From assembly GCA_020284085.1 (NCBI GenBank), contig JACEVL010000958.1:62001-126000 (forward strand): a stretch of DNA of 64,000 nt. The letters are read 5' to 3'. This DNA comes from Aporrectodea caliginosa (lineage: Eukaryota > Annelida > Clitellata > Crassiclitellata > Lumbricidae). Under the pieces are notes generated by a model. That model worked only from the letters and a program-made list of their open reading frames with translations. It did no database searches and was not told where the DNA came from. This document shows, piece after piece, positions 60,301-64,000 of the stretch (position 1 is its first letter; each line of letters begins with the position of its first letter). The position numbers and the translations under genes were made by a program.

Positions 60301-61051
60301 CGCTGTTCGAGCATACATCGAGTCGACAATCGTTGCGCTAATGCGCCTGGCTAACTGTGGATATATGCGGGTGCCGGCGGTGCCGCGCTTCTGCAACTTC
60401 ACCCGTGGTGCCTTTTCATGTAGTGTACAATCCTCCTGCAACAATCTTCTATTTAATTTGCGTACTGTTGAACTTGGATCTCTGCAGAAAACATTTTCAA
60501 ATATCTTAAAACGCACTTGTACAGATCAGTTAGATAGCCATGCGTGCAGCGCTTTGGCGACAGTGAACTAACTTTTTGTTTGAGGACCTTGATTTTGGAA
60601 CTAACTCCGTGCAAAATCATTCTGCATAGCCTCTTACGTCGTTTCGATCAGTACTTAGCACTTAACCTTTTCAAATTACTTATCCAGCACAGGCTGCATC
60701 TATGTTTAACCGTACTGATATTCTTGCTATTTACCTGATTACTGCCTTGTTTTGTGCGCCGACGGTTGATGACGTGTACAATAATCGCCACTAATTACTA
60801 TTAAAATTACAGAAGTAAAGGCGCAGCCATTATGTGTAATGATAATATATTATGCAAACATACGTACATACATGAAATGATAACAAGAAGGCGTAGTATT
60901 ATTTTCTTCCTACTTGTATAATTGCAACTTGTTCCAGTCCATTGCTCCTCGCATCCATTCAGGCAGATTCCTGTTTTTTGATCGCATGGTAAATGTCGCT
61001 TGCAGTGACATAACTGGTCACAATTGGGACCAAAGTAACCAACACTACACA
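24112..61051 (-). CDS. WSC/EGF-domain type I membrane receptor, 5' partial (24 exons found)
   Basis: The exons listed below join into one minus-strand gene. Order: EGF8, WSC, EGF8, EGF6, WSC, WSC, EGF6, broken cbEGF, EGF8, EGF6, WSC, EGF6, six cbEGF, membrane segment, cytoplasmic tail with tyrosine motifs. All inter-module junctions are phase 1 and WSC domains are split in phase 0. Visible coding adds up to roughly 1,080 residues; signal peptide and first exons lie beyond 64 kb. WSC domains bind carbohydrate in known families and cbEGF runs form calcium-stiffened rods, so a ligand-binding or adhesive surface role is likely. The function is inferred. It may be one gene or two tandem paralogues, because the exon at 45253 is broken and the block upstream of it is repeated downstream. 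Confidence 0.75.
24640..25960 (+). pseudogene. Decayed copy of an uncharacterised repeated gene family
   Basis: The plus strand gives broken matches in three frames to a protein family I remember from invertebrate genomes: a GAYHMARWL segment near 25252-25278, then [10 protein letters not shown], and near the end [14 protein letters not shown] and [15 protein letters not shown] second fragment of the same C-terminus lies at 53110-53420. Stops and frameshifts are frequent. I do not know the function; the repeated, intronic occurrence suggests dispersal by mobile elements. Confidence 0.5.
25961..26900. other. Intron; simple repeat only
   Basis: A self-complementary AATAATAAT...ATTATTATT tract lies at 26094-26132. 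A GGGGGCGCTATATAAAA piece just before it is a LINE/SINE tail remnant. Nothing coding is seen. Confidence 0.45.
26902..28256 (+). mobile_element. Tc1/mariner-like transposon, inactive
   Basis: The ends are terminal inverted repeats of about 34 bp (AGGGTGTCCAATAAGTTCGT...) that match perfectly except for the first base. They are flanked by TA on both sides (26900-26901 and 28257-28258), the target duplication of Tc1/mariner. The length is 1355 bp. The transposase is broken by frameshifts. It lies in the intron between the membrane and tail exons of the receptor gene, in opposite orientation. Confidence 0.95.
27133..28174 (+). pseudogene. Tc1/mariner-type DDE transposase, frameshifted
   Basis: Residues 1-120 from the ATG at 27133 form paired helix-turn-helix DNA-binding domains ([37 protein letters not shown]). 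After a frameshift near 27540 comes the first catalytic Asp (VLFSDESPY), then WGGMTASG. The second Asp is in FQQDGARAH, followed by another frameshift. The end shows SPDLSPI directly followed by TAA and then NLWS; the stop occupies the place of the catalytic Glu. About 36 residues separate the second Asp from that position, by my count through a frameshift. Confidence 0.9.
28404..28526 (-). CDS. Transmembrane exon of the WSC/EGF gene
   Basis: This 123-base exon is bounded by TTAACAG and CAG|GTAACG-like sites (acceptor before 28526, donor after 28404), phase 1 at both ends. It encodes a short STPT stem, a hydrophobic run of about 23 residues including [18 protein letters not shown], and then [11 protein letters not shown], a basic stop-transfer segment. 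This fits a single-pass type I membrane anchor between the last cbEGF and the tyrosine-motif tail. It has no homologue elsewhere in the window. Confidence 0.78.
28640..29400 (+). mobile_element. LINE RT fragment, heavily decayed
   Basis: [20 protein letters not shown] matches the RT palm segment D-S-AFDTVDH. KYADET resembles the YADDT box with the second Asp changed. [14 protein letters not shown] resembles the downstream LYAGLP segment. The piece is in the intron between the last cbEGF and the membrane exon. Confidence 0.65.
29470..29640. repeat. Low-complexity CCCGTACC-type repeat
   Basis: Repeated CCCGTACC/ACCCGTAG words, possibly the subterminal repeats of a hAT-like element. The ends are not found. 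Confidence 0.4.
29875..30008 (-). pseudogene. cbEGF exon B3 with a 5-bp duplication
   Basis: Splice sites and the first 27 residues ([24 protein letters not shown]) match the paired exons at 34914 and 36617. The exon is 134 bases where the relatives are 129, because TGTCA is tandemly duplicated just after the fourth module cysteine (ACATGTCATGTCAG). The rest is then out of frame. If included, the frame enters the membrane exon shifted and meets a stop after nine residues. It also has an extra Cys at residue 8. It may be a real pseudo-exon, a polymorphism, or a base-calling error. Confidence 0.85.
30145..30939. mobile_element. Non-autonomous hAT transposon, T-rich
   Basis: The ends are CATAGTTGTAAAAA and the complement of CATAGTTGTTAAAAA, flanked by a perfect 8-bp duplication GTATCAGG (30137-30144 and 30940-30947). 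Subterminal zones are dense in CGTTTTTT motifs. No transposase. Confidence 0.93.
31010..31178 (+). mobile_element. LINE 3' end with GATA tail
   Basis: The C-terminal codons are followed by GGGAGCGCCTCTGAGTAG, GGGGCGCTATATAAAT and an ATAGATAG simple-repeat tail. This is the same tail family as the SINE at 11249. Confidence 0.75.
31302..31433 (-). CDS. cbEGF exon A3
   Basis: 132 bases, phase 1-1. [10 protein letters not shown]...[16 protein letters not shown]. It holds the calcium-binding D-x-D-E start and the C-x-N-x4-Y-x-C signature for Asn hydroxylation, with six cysteines. It is intact, and forms a pair with the exon at 29875. It is two residues longer than A1 and A2 in the first loop. Confidence 0.85.
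31490..31785 (-). mobile_element. CR1/L2-like LINE 3' end
   Basis: The minus frame gives [20 protein letters not shown] and ELRLLPRTL, then the decayed GGAGTACCTCTGAGTAG tail. It is probably the 3' end of the LINE whose RT lies at 32390-33310; a hAT copy lies between them. Confidence 0.8.
31790..32382. mobile_element. hAT copy, inverted relative to 30145
   Basis: 32080-32382 is the reverse complement of the left part of the 30145 element (shared GTGCTATTTATTTCTCAACT-like and GGAGACAACGTAA text), ending TTTTTACAACTATG. The other terminus is not recognisable, so the left border is approximate. Confidence 0.7.
32390..33310 (-). mobile_element. CR1/L2-like LINE reverse transcriptase fragment
   Basis: The frame reads [19 protein letters not shown] and [14 protein letters not shown] (the conserved LPQGS-LGP motif), then a frame change through the YADD region. 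Farther on it reads [15 protein letters not shown] and [11 protein letters not shown], where the hAT interrupts it. Confidence 0.82.
33334..33450 (+). mobile_element. Possible hAT left terminus
   Basis: CAGTGGCGTACCGACTGGGC resembles hAT ends of the CAGTGGCG type. It is followed by A-rich filler and a different LINE; no partner end was found. Confidence 0.35.
33470..33830 (+). mobile_element. Second LINE family, 3' end
   Basis: [39 protein letters not shown] and [18 protein letters not shown] are LINE C-terminal segments. The 3' tail is GATTAC repeats, so this family differs from the GGGGCGCTATATAAAT families. Confidence 0.75.
34440..34530 (-). mobile_element. LINE 3' tail fragment
   Basis: TTCATTCATTCATTAC followed by GATTTATATAGCACTATTCA is the reverse complement of a LINE tail of the common family. 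No coding part is left. Confidence 0.55.
34914..35042 (-). CDS. cbEGF exon B2
   Basis: 129 bases, phase 1-1, donor [29 protein letters not shown] then [15 protein letters not shown]. Six cysteines, a calcium-binding start, and the hydroxylation motif C-K-N-x4-Y-x-C. It is nearly the twin of the exon at 36617. Confidence 0.88.
35313..35438 (-). CDS. cbEGF exon A2
   Basis: 126 bases, phase 1-1, acceptor TTTACTGCAG and donor [29 protein letters not shown] then [11 protein letters not shown]. Its introns on both sides resemble those around the exon at 37055, so exon and introns were duplicated together. Confidence 0.88.
36096..36516. mobile_element. TIR element (MITE)
   Basis: The left end TGTGACCGAAGGGATCAAAA and the right end, reverse complement TGTGACCCAAGGGATCAAAA, continue as inverted repeats for about 45 bases, including a GTCGG--AATTT block. 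The inside is A+T-rich and noncoding. It lies between the two cbEGF pairs. The target duplication is unclear. Confidence 0.8.
36617..36745 (-). CDS. cbEGF exon B1
   Basis: 129 bases, phase 1-1, donor [29 protein letters not shown] then [16 protein letters not shown] complete calcium-binding EGF module with six cysteines. Confidence 0.88.
37055..37180 (-). CDS. cbEGF exon A1
   Basis: 126 bases, phase 1-1. [19 protein letters not shown] then [14 protein letters not shown]. It pairs with the exon at 36617. It is the intact counterpart of the broken exon at 45253-45316. Confidence 0.88.
37630..38190 (+). mobile_element. LINE (KDDRNF family) 3' end
   Basis: The plus frame gives [35 protein letters not shown] and [19 protein letters not shown], the C-terminus of a CR1/Jockey-group LINE. 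Related ends occur at 41440 and 57250. It sits in an intron of the receptor gene, in opposite orientation. Confidence 0.82.
38514..38657 (-). CDS. EGF-like exon (NDILW type), copy 2
   Basis: 144 bases, phase 1-1, acceptor [26 protein letters not shown] then [12 protein letters not shown] and LC. Six cysteines with no calcium-binding start. It is a close twin of the exon at 46940. Confidence 0.85.
38940..39260. repeat. Degenerate direct repeats
   Basis: CAGCCAGGGACGTCA occurs near 38945 and near 39256 with similar flanks. The segment 39185-39245 reappears inverted near 41175-41245, bracketing the repeat-rich block between. Confidence 0.6.
39680..40440. repeat. Half copy of the 1.0-2.2 kb foldback family
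   Basis: 39680-39905 is the reverse complement of 1980-2215, and 39905-40440 matches one arm of the foldback (TGGCCAGATCCCAGCTAATA, AAGGTCAAAAAGGTCAATTT). The second arm is missing. Confidence 0.8.
40621..41160. mobile_element. GC-rich non-autonomous hAT
   Basis: The ends are TAGAGAGTCACGCGGGGA and the complement of TTAGAGAGTGACATGGGGA type. The flanking 8 bases ATTCCTGG (40613-40620) and ATTCCTGA (41161-41168) match in 7 of 8. Inside are two arrays: CCCCATCCCCGC units on the left and CCCCATTACCGCGGTATTACCG units on the right. Confidence 0.85.
41430..41720 (+). mobile_element. LINE (KDDRNF family) 3' end
   Basis: [19 protein letters not shown], then YISRILYK and a stop, followed by TTGTA repeats. 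Same family as 37630. Confidence 0.75.
41813..41963 (-). CDS. WSC C-half exon (copy 2 of WSC-a)
   Basis: 151 bases, phase 0 in and phase 1 out. [35 protein letters not shown], then YAVY. It carries the four C-terminal cysteines of a WSC domain. It joins the N-half at 42162. Its twin is 49700-49844. Confidence 0.87.
42162..42307 (-). CDS. WSC N-half exon (copy 2 of WSC-a)
   Basis: 146 bases, phase 1 in and phase 0 out. [14 protein letters not shown], then [20 protein letters not shown]. The GCY start and the two-Cys block are typical of WSC. The donor is CAG|GTATTT. Confidence 0.87.
42830..42958 (-). CDS. EGF-like exon (DC-NNGDC type), copy 2
   Basis: 129 bases, phase 1-1, donor [22 protein letters not shown] then [16 protein letters not shown]. 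Six cysteines, non-calcium type. Twin of 54218. Confidence 0.85.
43676..43801 (-). CDS. 8-cysteine EGF-like exon, copy 2
   Basis: 126 bases, phase 1-1, acceptor [25 protein letters not shown] then [16 protein letters not shown]. Eight cysteines, as in the EGF repeats of the MEGF/SREC kind. It lacks the 7-residue insert seen in its twin at 56355. Confidence 0.85.
43975..44560 (-). mobile_element. CR1/L2-like LINE 3' end
   Basis: In broken frames it reads [14 protein letters not shown] and the [14 protein letters not shown] shadow of the [12 protein letters not shown] region, very like the copy at 12137. The tail (GAGCGCTCCTGAGTAGG...GGGGCGATATATAAATTC) lies at 43975-44020. Confidence 0.78.
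44840..45253 (+). mobile_element. LINE RT core fragment
   Basis: [20 protein letters not shown], then [18 protein letters not shown], and after an insertion [20 protein letters not shown]. It stops just before the catalytic YADD box. An insert of about 80 bases near 45014-45092 is bordered by TTTTGACAAATCG and TTTTGAAAATCG. The right end cuts into a receptor exon. Confidence 0.85.
45253..45316 (-). pseudogene. Broken cbEGF exon (A type)
   Basis: The acceptor CAGCAG and the first 20 or so codons are intact ([19 protein letters not shown]), matching the A1 exon at 37055. At about 45253 the sequence switches into LINE RT text. The last three cysteines and the donor are gone. The intron upstream is like that of A1. 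Confidence 0.88.
45640..45900 (+). mobile_element. LINE fragment
   Basis: [20 protein letters not shown] and [20 protein letters not shown] resemble the VRDLGVTLD and SLTHAFV segments of CR1/L2 proteins. Short, decayed, no tail. Confidence 0.6.
45901..46939. other. Intron; no gene seen
   Basis: A 109-residue minus frame at 46036-46365 has no recognisable motif and no splice support. Nothing else is visible. Confidence 0.4.
46940..47083 (-). CDS. EGF-like exon (NDILW type), copy 1
   Basis: 144 bases, phase 1-1, donor [28 protein letters not shown] then [12 protein letters not shown]. Six cysteines. About 90 percent identical to the exon at 38514. Confidence 0.87.
47609..47741 (-). CDS. WSC C-half exon (WSC-b)
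   Basis: 133 bases, phase 0 in and phase 1 out. [20 protein letters not shown] then [16 protein letters not shown] and ANSVYA. Completes the WSC started at 48401. Confidence 0.87.
48401..48555 (-). CDS. WSC N-half exon (WSC-b)
   Basis: 155 bases, phase 1 in and phase 0 out, donor [25 protein letters not shown] then [18 protein letters not shown]. It is the closest relative of the orphan exon at 4944-5104. Confidence 0.87.
48850..49075 (-). mobile_element. RTE/BovB-like LINE 3' end fragment
   Basis: [19 protein letters not shown] then [10 protein letters not shown] and CLRGREL correspond to the end of the larger copy at 49866-50435. It lies in the intron before the WSC-b exon. Confidence 0.6.
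49700..49844 (-). CDS. WSC C-half exon (WSC-a copy 1)
   Basis: 145 bases, phase 0 in and phase 1 out. [20 protein letters not shown] then [14 protein letters not shown] and TYVVYT. It is continuous with a longer frame upstream, which is LINE sequence, not exon; the acceptor TATTTAAG sets the start. Confidence 0.87.
49866..50435 (-). mobile_element. RTE/BovB-like LINE 3' end
   Basis: [39 protein letters not shown], then [20 protein letters not shown] and [13 protein letters not shown], typical of the post-RT end of RTE-group proteins (CYLGS, the MGHV-R box and the RGRPR box). The 3' end has a GAA tail only about 20 bases from the WSC acceptor. Confidence 0.82.
50578..50717 (-). CDS. WSC N-half exon (WSC-a copy 1)
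   Basis: 140 bases, phase 1 in and phase 0 out. [14 protein letters not shown] then [20 protein letters not shown]. Twin of 42162. Confidence 0.87.
51819..51846 (+). promoter_or_regulatory. Compact TATA promoter
   Basis: An inverted CCAAT box (ATTGG), a GC box (GGGCGGG at about 51822) and TATATAAA (51839-51846) lie in correct order within 30 bases. An E2F-like TTTGGCGCGAAA lies at about 51958. The surrounding 51600-52130 is unusually GC-rich for this window. It could be a LTR promoter or a cellular one. Confidence 0.55.
52388..52939 (+). CDS. Unassigned ORF, possibly gag-like
   Basis: 183 residues from ATG at 52388, about 540 bases after the TATA promoter. The N-terminal 50 residues look helical ([20 protein letters not shown]); the rest is Ser/Pro/charge-rich and basic near [10 protein letters not shown]. 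There is no zinc knuckle. A possible intron joins GTAAGTGG (about 52013) to TTTTACAG (about 52366). It may be the start of a LTR-element gag or a small gene; no family is recognised. Confidence 0.35.
   Translation: MEQEMLSLDESTDVRRVLDTLLRSQQEQAAILNSLVSKIQDLETRSRFPERAVVGKKDPDTLRGIGLPTAEAADIAPGHGTLVNSDVESTNASVAPSHQTLRRSARLREKDLGVSLPLTGETGSIFIATPRVRTREQKSVEKEIFPQLPDPSPDRKGVATESPHSVWIRVFANCGSCINTNLC
53110..53420 (+). pseudogene. Fragment of the uncharacterised family seen at 24.6 kb
   Basis: One frame reads [20 protein letters not shown] and [19 protein letters not shown]. The second string corresponds to [19 protein letters not shown] at about 25.83 kb, so both are C-termini of the same family. 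Only this end is present. Confidence 0.5.
54218..54346 (-). CDS. EGF-like exon (DC-NNGDC type), copy 1
   Basis: 129 bases, phase 1-1. [14 protein letters not shown] then [16 protein letters not shown]. Six cysteines. The donor is A|GTCAGA, weaker than the GTTAGT of the twin at 42830. Confidence 0.83.
54538..55735. mobile_element. Putative TIR element with short iterated ends
   Basis: The left end holds three or more copies of ACTATCGCTCATAGG at 15-base spacing. The right end (about 55625-55710) holds the complementary words AGTCCTATGAGTGA and TAGCGATAGTCC. Partly matching A+T-rich blocks lie inside both ends. No transposase is visible; superfamily unknown. Confidence 0.6.
56355..56498 (-). 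CDS. 8-cysteine EGF-like exon, copy 1, with insert
   Basis: 144 bases, phase 1-1, acceptor [28 protein letters not shown], then FTSMLSS and [10 protein letters not shown]. Compared with 43676-43801 it has about seven extra residues between cysteines 6 and 7, in frame. Confidence 0.85.
56621..57021 (+). mobile_element. Composite SINE (two tRNA heads)
   Basis: A first head resembling tRNA-Ser/Leu (GTGGCCGAATGGGTTGG and box B GGGTTCGATACCC) is followed by a body and AATACAATACAAC. Then at 56786 comes a second head of the GGGGCGCGGTGG family with box B GGGTTCGAATCC, and the LINE-like 3' tail. The same order occurs at 63037-63425. Confidence 0.85.
57250..57610 (+). mobile_element. LINE (KDDRNF family) 3' end, decayed
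   Basis: In shifting frames it gives [18 protein letters not shown] and [16 protein letters not shown], matching the ends at 37630 and 41430. Confidence 0.6.
57611..58606. other. Intron; no gene seen
   Basis: No recognisable coding or repeat feature. Confidence 0.4.
58607..58751 (-). CDS. WSC C-half exon (WSC-1)
   Basis: 145 bases, phase 0 in and phase 1 out, donor [28 protein letters not shown], then [16 protein letters not shown] and ANSVYH. Completes the first WSC domain of the visible protein. Confidence 0.87.
59440..59710 (-). mobile_element. CR1/L2-like LINE 3' end
   Basis: [20 protein letters not shown] then [18 protein letters not shown], followed by the GAGCGCTTCTGAGTAG tail and TGAA units. 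It lies about 35 bases from the donor of the exon at 59745. Confidence 0.82.
59745..59917 (-). CDS. WSC N-half exon (WSC-1), GC donor
   Basis: 173 bases, phase 1 in and phase 0 out. [16 protein letters not shown], then [19 protein letters not shown]. By alignment with the other WSC N-halves the exon ends ATGCAG and the intron begins GCGAGT, a rare GC donor. It is about 9 to 11 residues longer than the others in the loop after the first cysteine. Confidence 0.83.
60235..60516 (-). other. Unassigned 93-residue frame
   Basis: A basic frame with no cysteine-rich module, no membrane segment and no remembered family. A GATT repeat tail near 60190-60210 suggests a nearby retroelement end. Treat it as noncoding unless RNA support appears. 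Confidence 0.2.
60914..61051 (-). CDS. 8-cysteine EGF-like exon, first visible exon
   Basis: 138 bases, phase 1-1, acceptor TCTTATAG, donor [23 protein letters not shown], then [12 protein letters not shown] and WTGTSC. Eight cysteines, as in MEGF/SREC or Tie-type EGF repeats. Phase 1 entry means at least one more coding exon lies upstream. Confidence 0.83.
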
Positions 61052-61239
61052 CTATAAGACAACTAAATTACATGCTTACAATTTGCAATATTAAGACTGA
61101 CATGTTAAGGTGAGCGATTATATCCGCTAGCTTGACATGAGAATCAGGCACCCTACGTAGTTTGAAGAATGGATGGGTTACAGCAGCCAAGATATAATGC
61201 TCAACACAGTAGGTTTCTGTATTTCATAATGCTTACTAA

Positions 61240-61447
61240 TAGGCGATCTGTAATAAAAAGTATTTTTTTTAAGTATTTCATATTACAAACACAAAATACT
61301 CTGAAAAGTATTTACAAACACTTTTCAGAATATTTTGAGTATCAACTACAAATACAAAATACATCATATATAATGTATTTGAAATACAAATACAAAACTA
61401 CTTAAATGTATTTCAAATACTTTGTATTTCAAATACCTCTCAGCACT
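61240..61447 (-). repeat. hAT-like terminus with TATTTGAAATAC repeats
   Basis: Read on the minus strand it starts CAGTGCTGAGAGG and continues with iterated ATTTGAAATACA words. The other terminus is not found. Confidence 0.5.
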
Positions 61448-63036
61448 GGATATCAAAATGCAGTTGTATTTTTATTGTATTGTAACTGGAACGCACCCAT
61501 ATCGTTTGCATTTTCATGCATTCTACTTTTGGACTTTGAGTAGGCCTACGACGCCGACGCGGAAGTTCGAACTGTTGTTTTTAAAGTTGTTATTTTCAAA
61601 ATAATAATTTTCAGCAGAAATAATTATATAATTGTCTAAACTCTAAACACAACTATAATACCTCCTCCTCCGTTAAAAATAAAACAATCTACTATGTGTT
61701 TTTGGCGAGCGGCAGACCTCAAAGGGTAAAACCGTAGTTTAGGTTGGTAATGATTATTATTTCTATGATAACAAACATGTAGGCCTACTTTAGGTTGCTG
61801 AATTATGTGAATGATTTATAACGCCGAAAATTAGTTCTTTATTTTACCATAAATCATAATGTTCATGATAACTGTCATCAATCCAGCTTCTATTTAGGCC
61901 TACGCAAACAATTATTTTCACCAATCCAATTCCATTTACGAACAAATTATTAAATTTGTATTGCGCCTATAATGGAAAATAATTTACCAACTAAAACTCA
62001 TAGAAATAATGTACCAACGTACGGCATTGTTTGATTAGGTATTACCGTATTTCAATATACTGTAGGCCTATATATATATATCATCGTAGTAATGGTTGAT
62101 TATTGCTAGTTTAATATTCAGTTTATGCGAAGGTTGGCACAGGCTGCACAGCCCGCCCTTTGAAAACCCATGCCCCTCATTCCTTTGAAAAAATACCCAG
62201 TAGGTTGTAGGCTACTGTAGCGTGTACTCACCTCTAATTTTACCGCTACAGCCCTGGAAAAACCTAGGTTGGAGAGTGAAATTTATAGAGCTAGGGGCCA
62301 TTTGTAATTGAGTGTTCGAGTTAGGAGAGTTTTGACACGCGCCACCGACGGCGGAGTACTGTTGAGAACTCAGTTCGTTTTAGCTGGGAAAAATAATATC
62401 CTAATCGGCAACCCACGAGCCCTTATCTTAATCGCCATGACGGCACGAGAAACTTAGTAATCGTAAATTAGCAGTTAAATTAGTCTCAGCTCATCGCTAC
62501 GGTTATCTTCTGAATCTGAGGTCCACTTACCATAACATCTGCATTTTACCTATTTAAAATTGTGTGTATGTCTAAATGTATTAGACATGCAGTTGTAGCC
62601 TACTAAGAATTTTGGACGTTTTATCTAATGCTTAGATTTCTGGTCTCACCTGTTTGCACAGAATAACTTGTTATGTCCTTATTGTTTTATAATTTCTGAG
62701 CTTTATTCGGAAAAAGCCAAATACGTTTAGAATGATTAACAAGAGGATTAGATAAAGCCACGGTTATCCCACGAAGATAACAGTTCTTGGAAGGATAATT
62801 ATTTTGTTCTGGTCAAGTCAATCGATACCGAAACATACAGTGGCGGCACTACATCAGGGCATGCCAGCGCAAATGCCCTGGTAAAAAAGCCTTTGCCCTG
62901 GTCGTTGCCCTGCCAAAATCTTTGGCTGTAGTCTATTATACAGCCAAAATTTTGCTATACAGCCTGTCTTTATTTGACGGATGCTTCCTGATACACGATA
63001 CACAACTGCAGGTCCATAGACGTATTGTATTTTATT
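61448..63036. other. Upstream intron or intergenic; no gene seen
   Basis: AGGCCTAC words are frequent. A hairpin with arms TTTGGCTGTA / TACAGCCAAA lies at about 62920-62950, in a unit starting CAGTGGCGGCAC that may be another hAT end. No EGF or WSC pattern was found on the minus strand here. Confidence 0.4.
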
Positions 63037-63425
63037 TGAATACTTGTTATAGCGCCCCTACCAGATTTCCCATTCAGAGGCGCTCCCGACTACTGAGCGG
63101 ACGCTGAATCGAAGTTTCACGAAGAAGCGCATGAGCAATTACGAGTGAAGGACTTGCCCAGGGTCCCTACCCGGCGACTTTGAGGTGGATTTGAACCCGC
63201 AACCCTCCAGCTGCAAGGCACCGAACATACCCCCAAACCACCGCGCCCCAGTTGTATTGTAATGTGTTGTATTGTATTGTATTGTACTCCACGTTTATAT
63301 TGCGACCGAGCCACCCGCAGTAAAGATTCGAGATATTAATCTCTGATAAACCGACCGACCGGGAAGCGAACCCGGGGCGCCGACGTGGAGAGCGGGCTAC
63401 CTACCCACTCGGCCACTCAAGATCC
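63037..63425 (-). mobile_element. Composite SINE (two tRNA heads), second copy
   Basis: On the minus strand it has the tRNA-Ser/Leu-like head near 63425, the TACAA spacer near 63250-63290, the GGGGCGCGGTGG head near 63247, the body, and the 3' tail at about 63037. The order is the same as in 56621-57021. Confidence 0.85.
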
Positions 63426-63612
63426 TTATGTATGTATACATGTGTGGTGTCTGTCTAAGTCATCTACACATGTGTCGGAGTATTTGACCCACTGCAGAAG
63501 CTTGCCAAAAATCAGAGCGTGCGTGGCGCCCTCTAGCGACTGCACGTACTGTTGGGGAAAAGTACTGACAAAGGATCTACCAATAGGTCTCGAGTTCAAA
63601 TCCGAGGAAAGG

Positions 63613-63972
63613 CTATAGAGGAGCAGGATTAGCTCTTGATTCCATTGAAGGAGCTACAGAAGCCAAGTTATCGATTGTTTTATGAGGCGCACTCATAAAT
63701 AACCTATTTTCAAGTTCTGCATGCGTATTACCAGGGTTCTTTGTAATTAACCAGGGATTGCCCAGAGTGGTGTCCGTAGCTACTCGGTCTGAGGCCAAGG
63801 CGTTCGATCGCCCTGCGGGGTTCTTACTTCCCTCAACAGTTTGTTGAGAAACCGTAGAATTCTGTATTCTTTCAATTTGCTTCCTAAATTGGTCATTGCT
63901 AACAGTTTGTTGTTCTAGGAAACGATTCAGGGTTTCTTCTACACATTGCTGACGTTGTGTAAAACTACTCAA
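63613..63972 (-). CDS. Unassigned ORF, 119 residues
   Basis: The N-terminal 40 residues look helical and Gln/Glu-rich (QCVEETLNRFLEQQ; FRKQIERIQ), then polar filler. It resembles in style the ORF at 52388 and could be a gag start; there is no zinc knuckle. It may continue beyond the right edge. Confidence 0.25.
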   Translation of the reverse strand: MSSFTQRQQCVEETLNRFLEQQTVSNDQFRKQIERIQNSTVSQQTVEGSKNPAGRSNALASDRVATDTTLGNPWLITKNPGNTHAELENRLFMSAPHKTIDNLASVAPSMESRANPAPL

Positions 63973-64000
63973 GAAGTTCTCAAGTCCTTCCTGACGCTGA

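Noticed and set aside
62200..62330. Possible receptor exon ending AGAG|GTGAGT on the minus strand with a GCSGKIRG end
   Set aside because: The donor is good, but no EGF or WSC cysteine pattern is present and no clear acceptor was found.

Overview
The window looks like nuclear DNA of an invertebrate animal, most likely a marine deuterostome and perhaps an echinoderm. The reasons are split genes with GT-AG introns, many non-LTR retrotransposon ends of the CR1/L2 type, tRNA-derived SINEs, hAT and Tc1/mariner transposons, a BEL/Pao element, simple repeats and very frequent AGGCCT-containing words. The phylum is an inference from repeat style, not from a diagnostic gene. I see no bacterial genes, rRNA, intact tRNA or CRISPR array.

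The main cellular gene lies on the minus strand and runs from about 61.05 kb down to 24.11 kb, with its 5' end beyond the right edge. I find 24 exon-like modules: 8-cysteine EGF-like domains, 6-cysteine EGF-like domains, four WSC domains each split over two exons, and a run of calcium-binding EGF exons. These are followed by one transmembrane exon (28404-28526) and a terminal cytoplasmic exon (24112-24323) with two ITIM-like tyrosine motifs. Every module junction is phase 1, and each WSC domain is split by a phase 0 intron, so modules can be duplicated or skipped without losing frame. This reads as a type I membrane receptor or adhesion protein. The array has grown by duplication: a large block (EGF8-EGF6-WSC-WSC-EGF-cbEGF) is present about twice, and a two-exon cbEGF pair three times. 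It is also damaged: one cbEGF exon is cut by a LINE junction, another carries a 5-bp duplication that shifts frame just before the membrane exon, and an orphan WSC half-exon sits at 4.9-5.1 kb. It may be one long gene or a partly broken tandem pair.

Layout. 0-0.85 kb: Ty3/gypsy integrase-end remnant (-). 1-2.2 kb: long foldback repeat. 2.6-4.6 kb: microsatellite and a 425-bp tandem duplication. 4.9-5.1 kb: orphan WSC exon. 5.35-9.14 kb: 5' part of a BEL/Pao element (gag, protease, RT). 9.1-24 kb: gene-poor, with SINE, LINE fragments, a perfect 51-bp palindrome, and a LINE split by a hAT that holds a second hAT. 24.1-61.1 kb: the WSC/EGF gene, its introns filled with a Tc1-like element (26.9-28.26 kb), two oppositely oriented hATs around 31.4 kb, a GC-rich hAT at 40.6 kb, LINE fragments, and a LTR-like promoter plus small ORF at 51.8-52.9 kb. 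61-64 kb: a composite SINE and a small unassigned ORF.

Nearly all other ORFs are fragments of mobile elements with stops or frameshifts. The biological story is one modular surface-protein gene being reshaped by exon duplication and transposon insertion.
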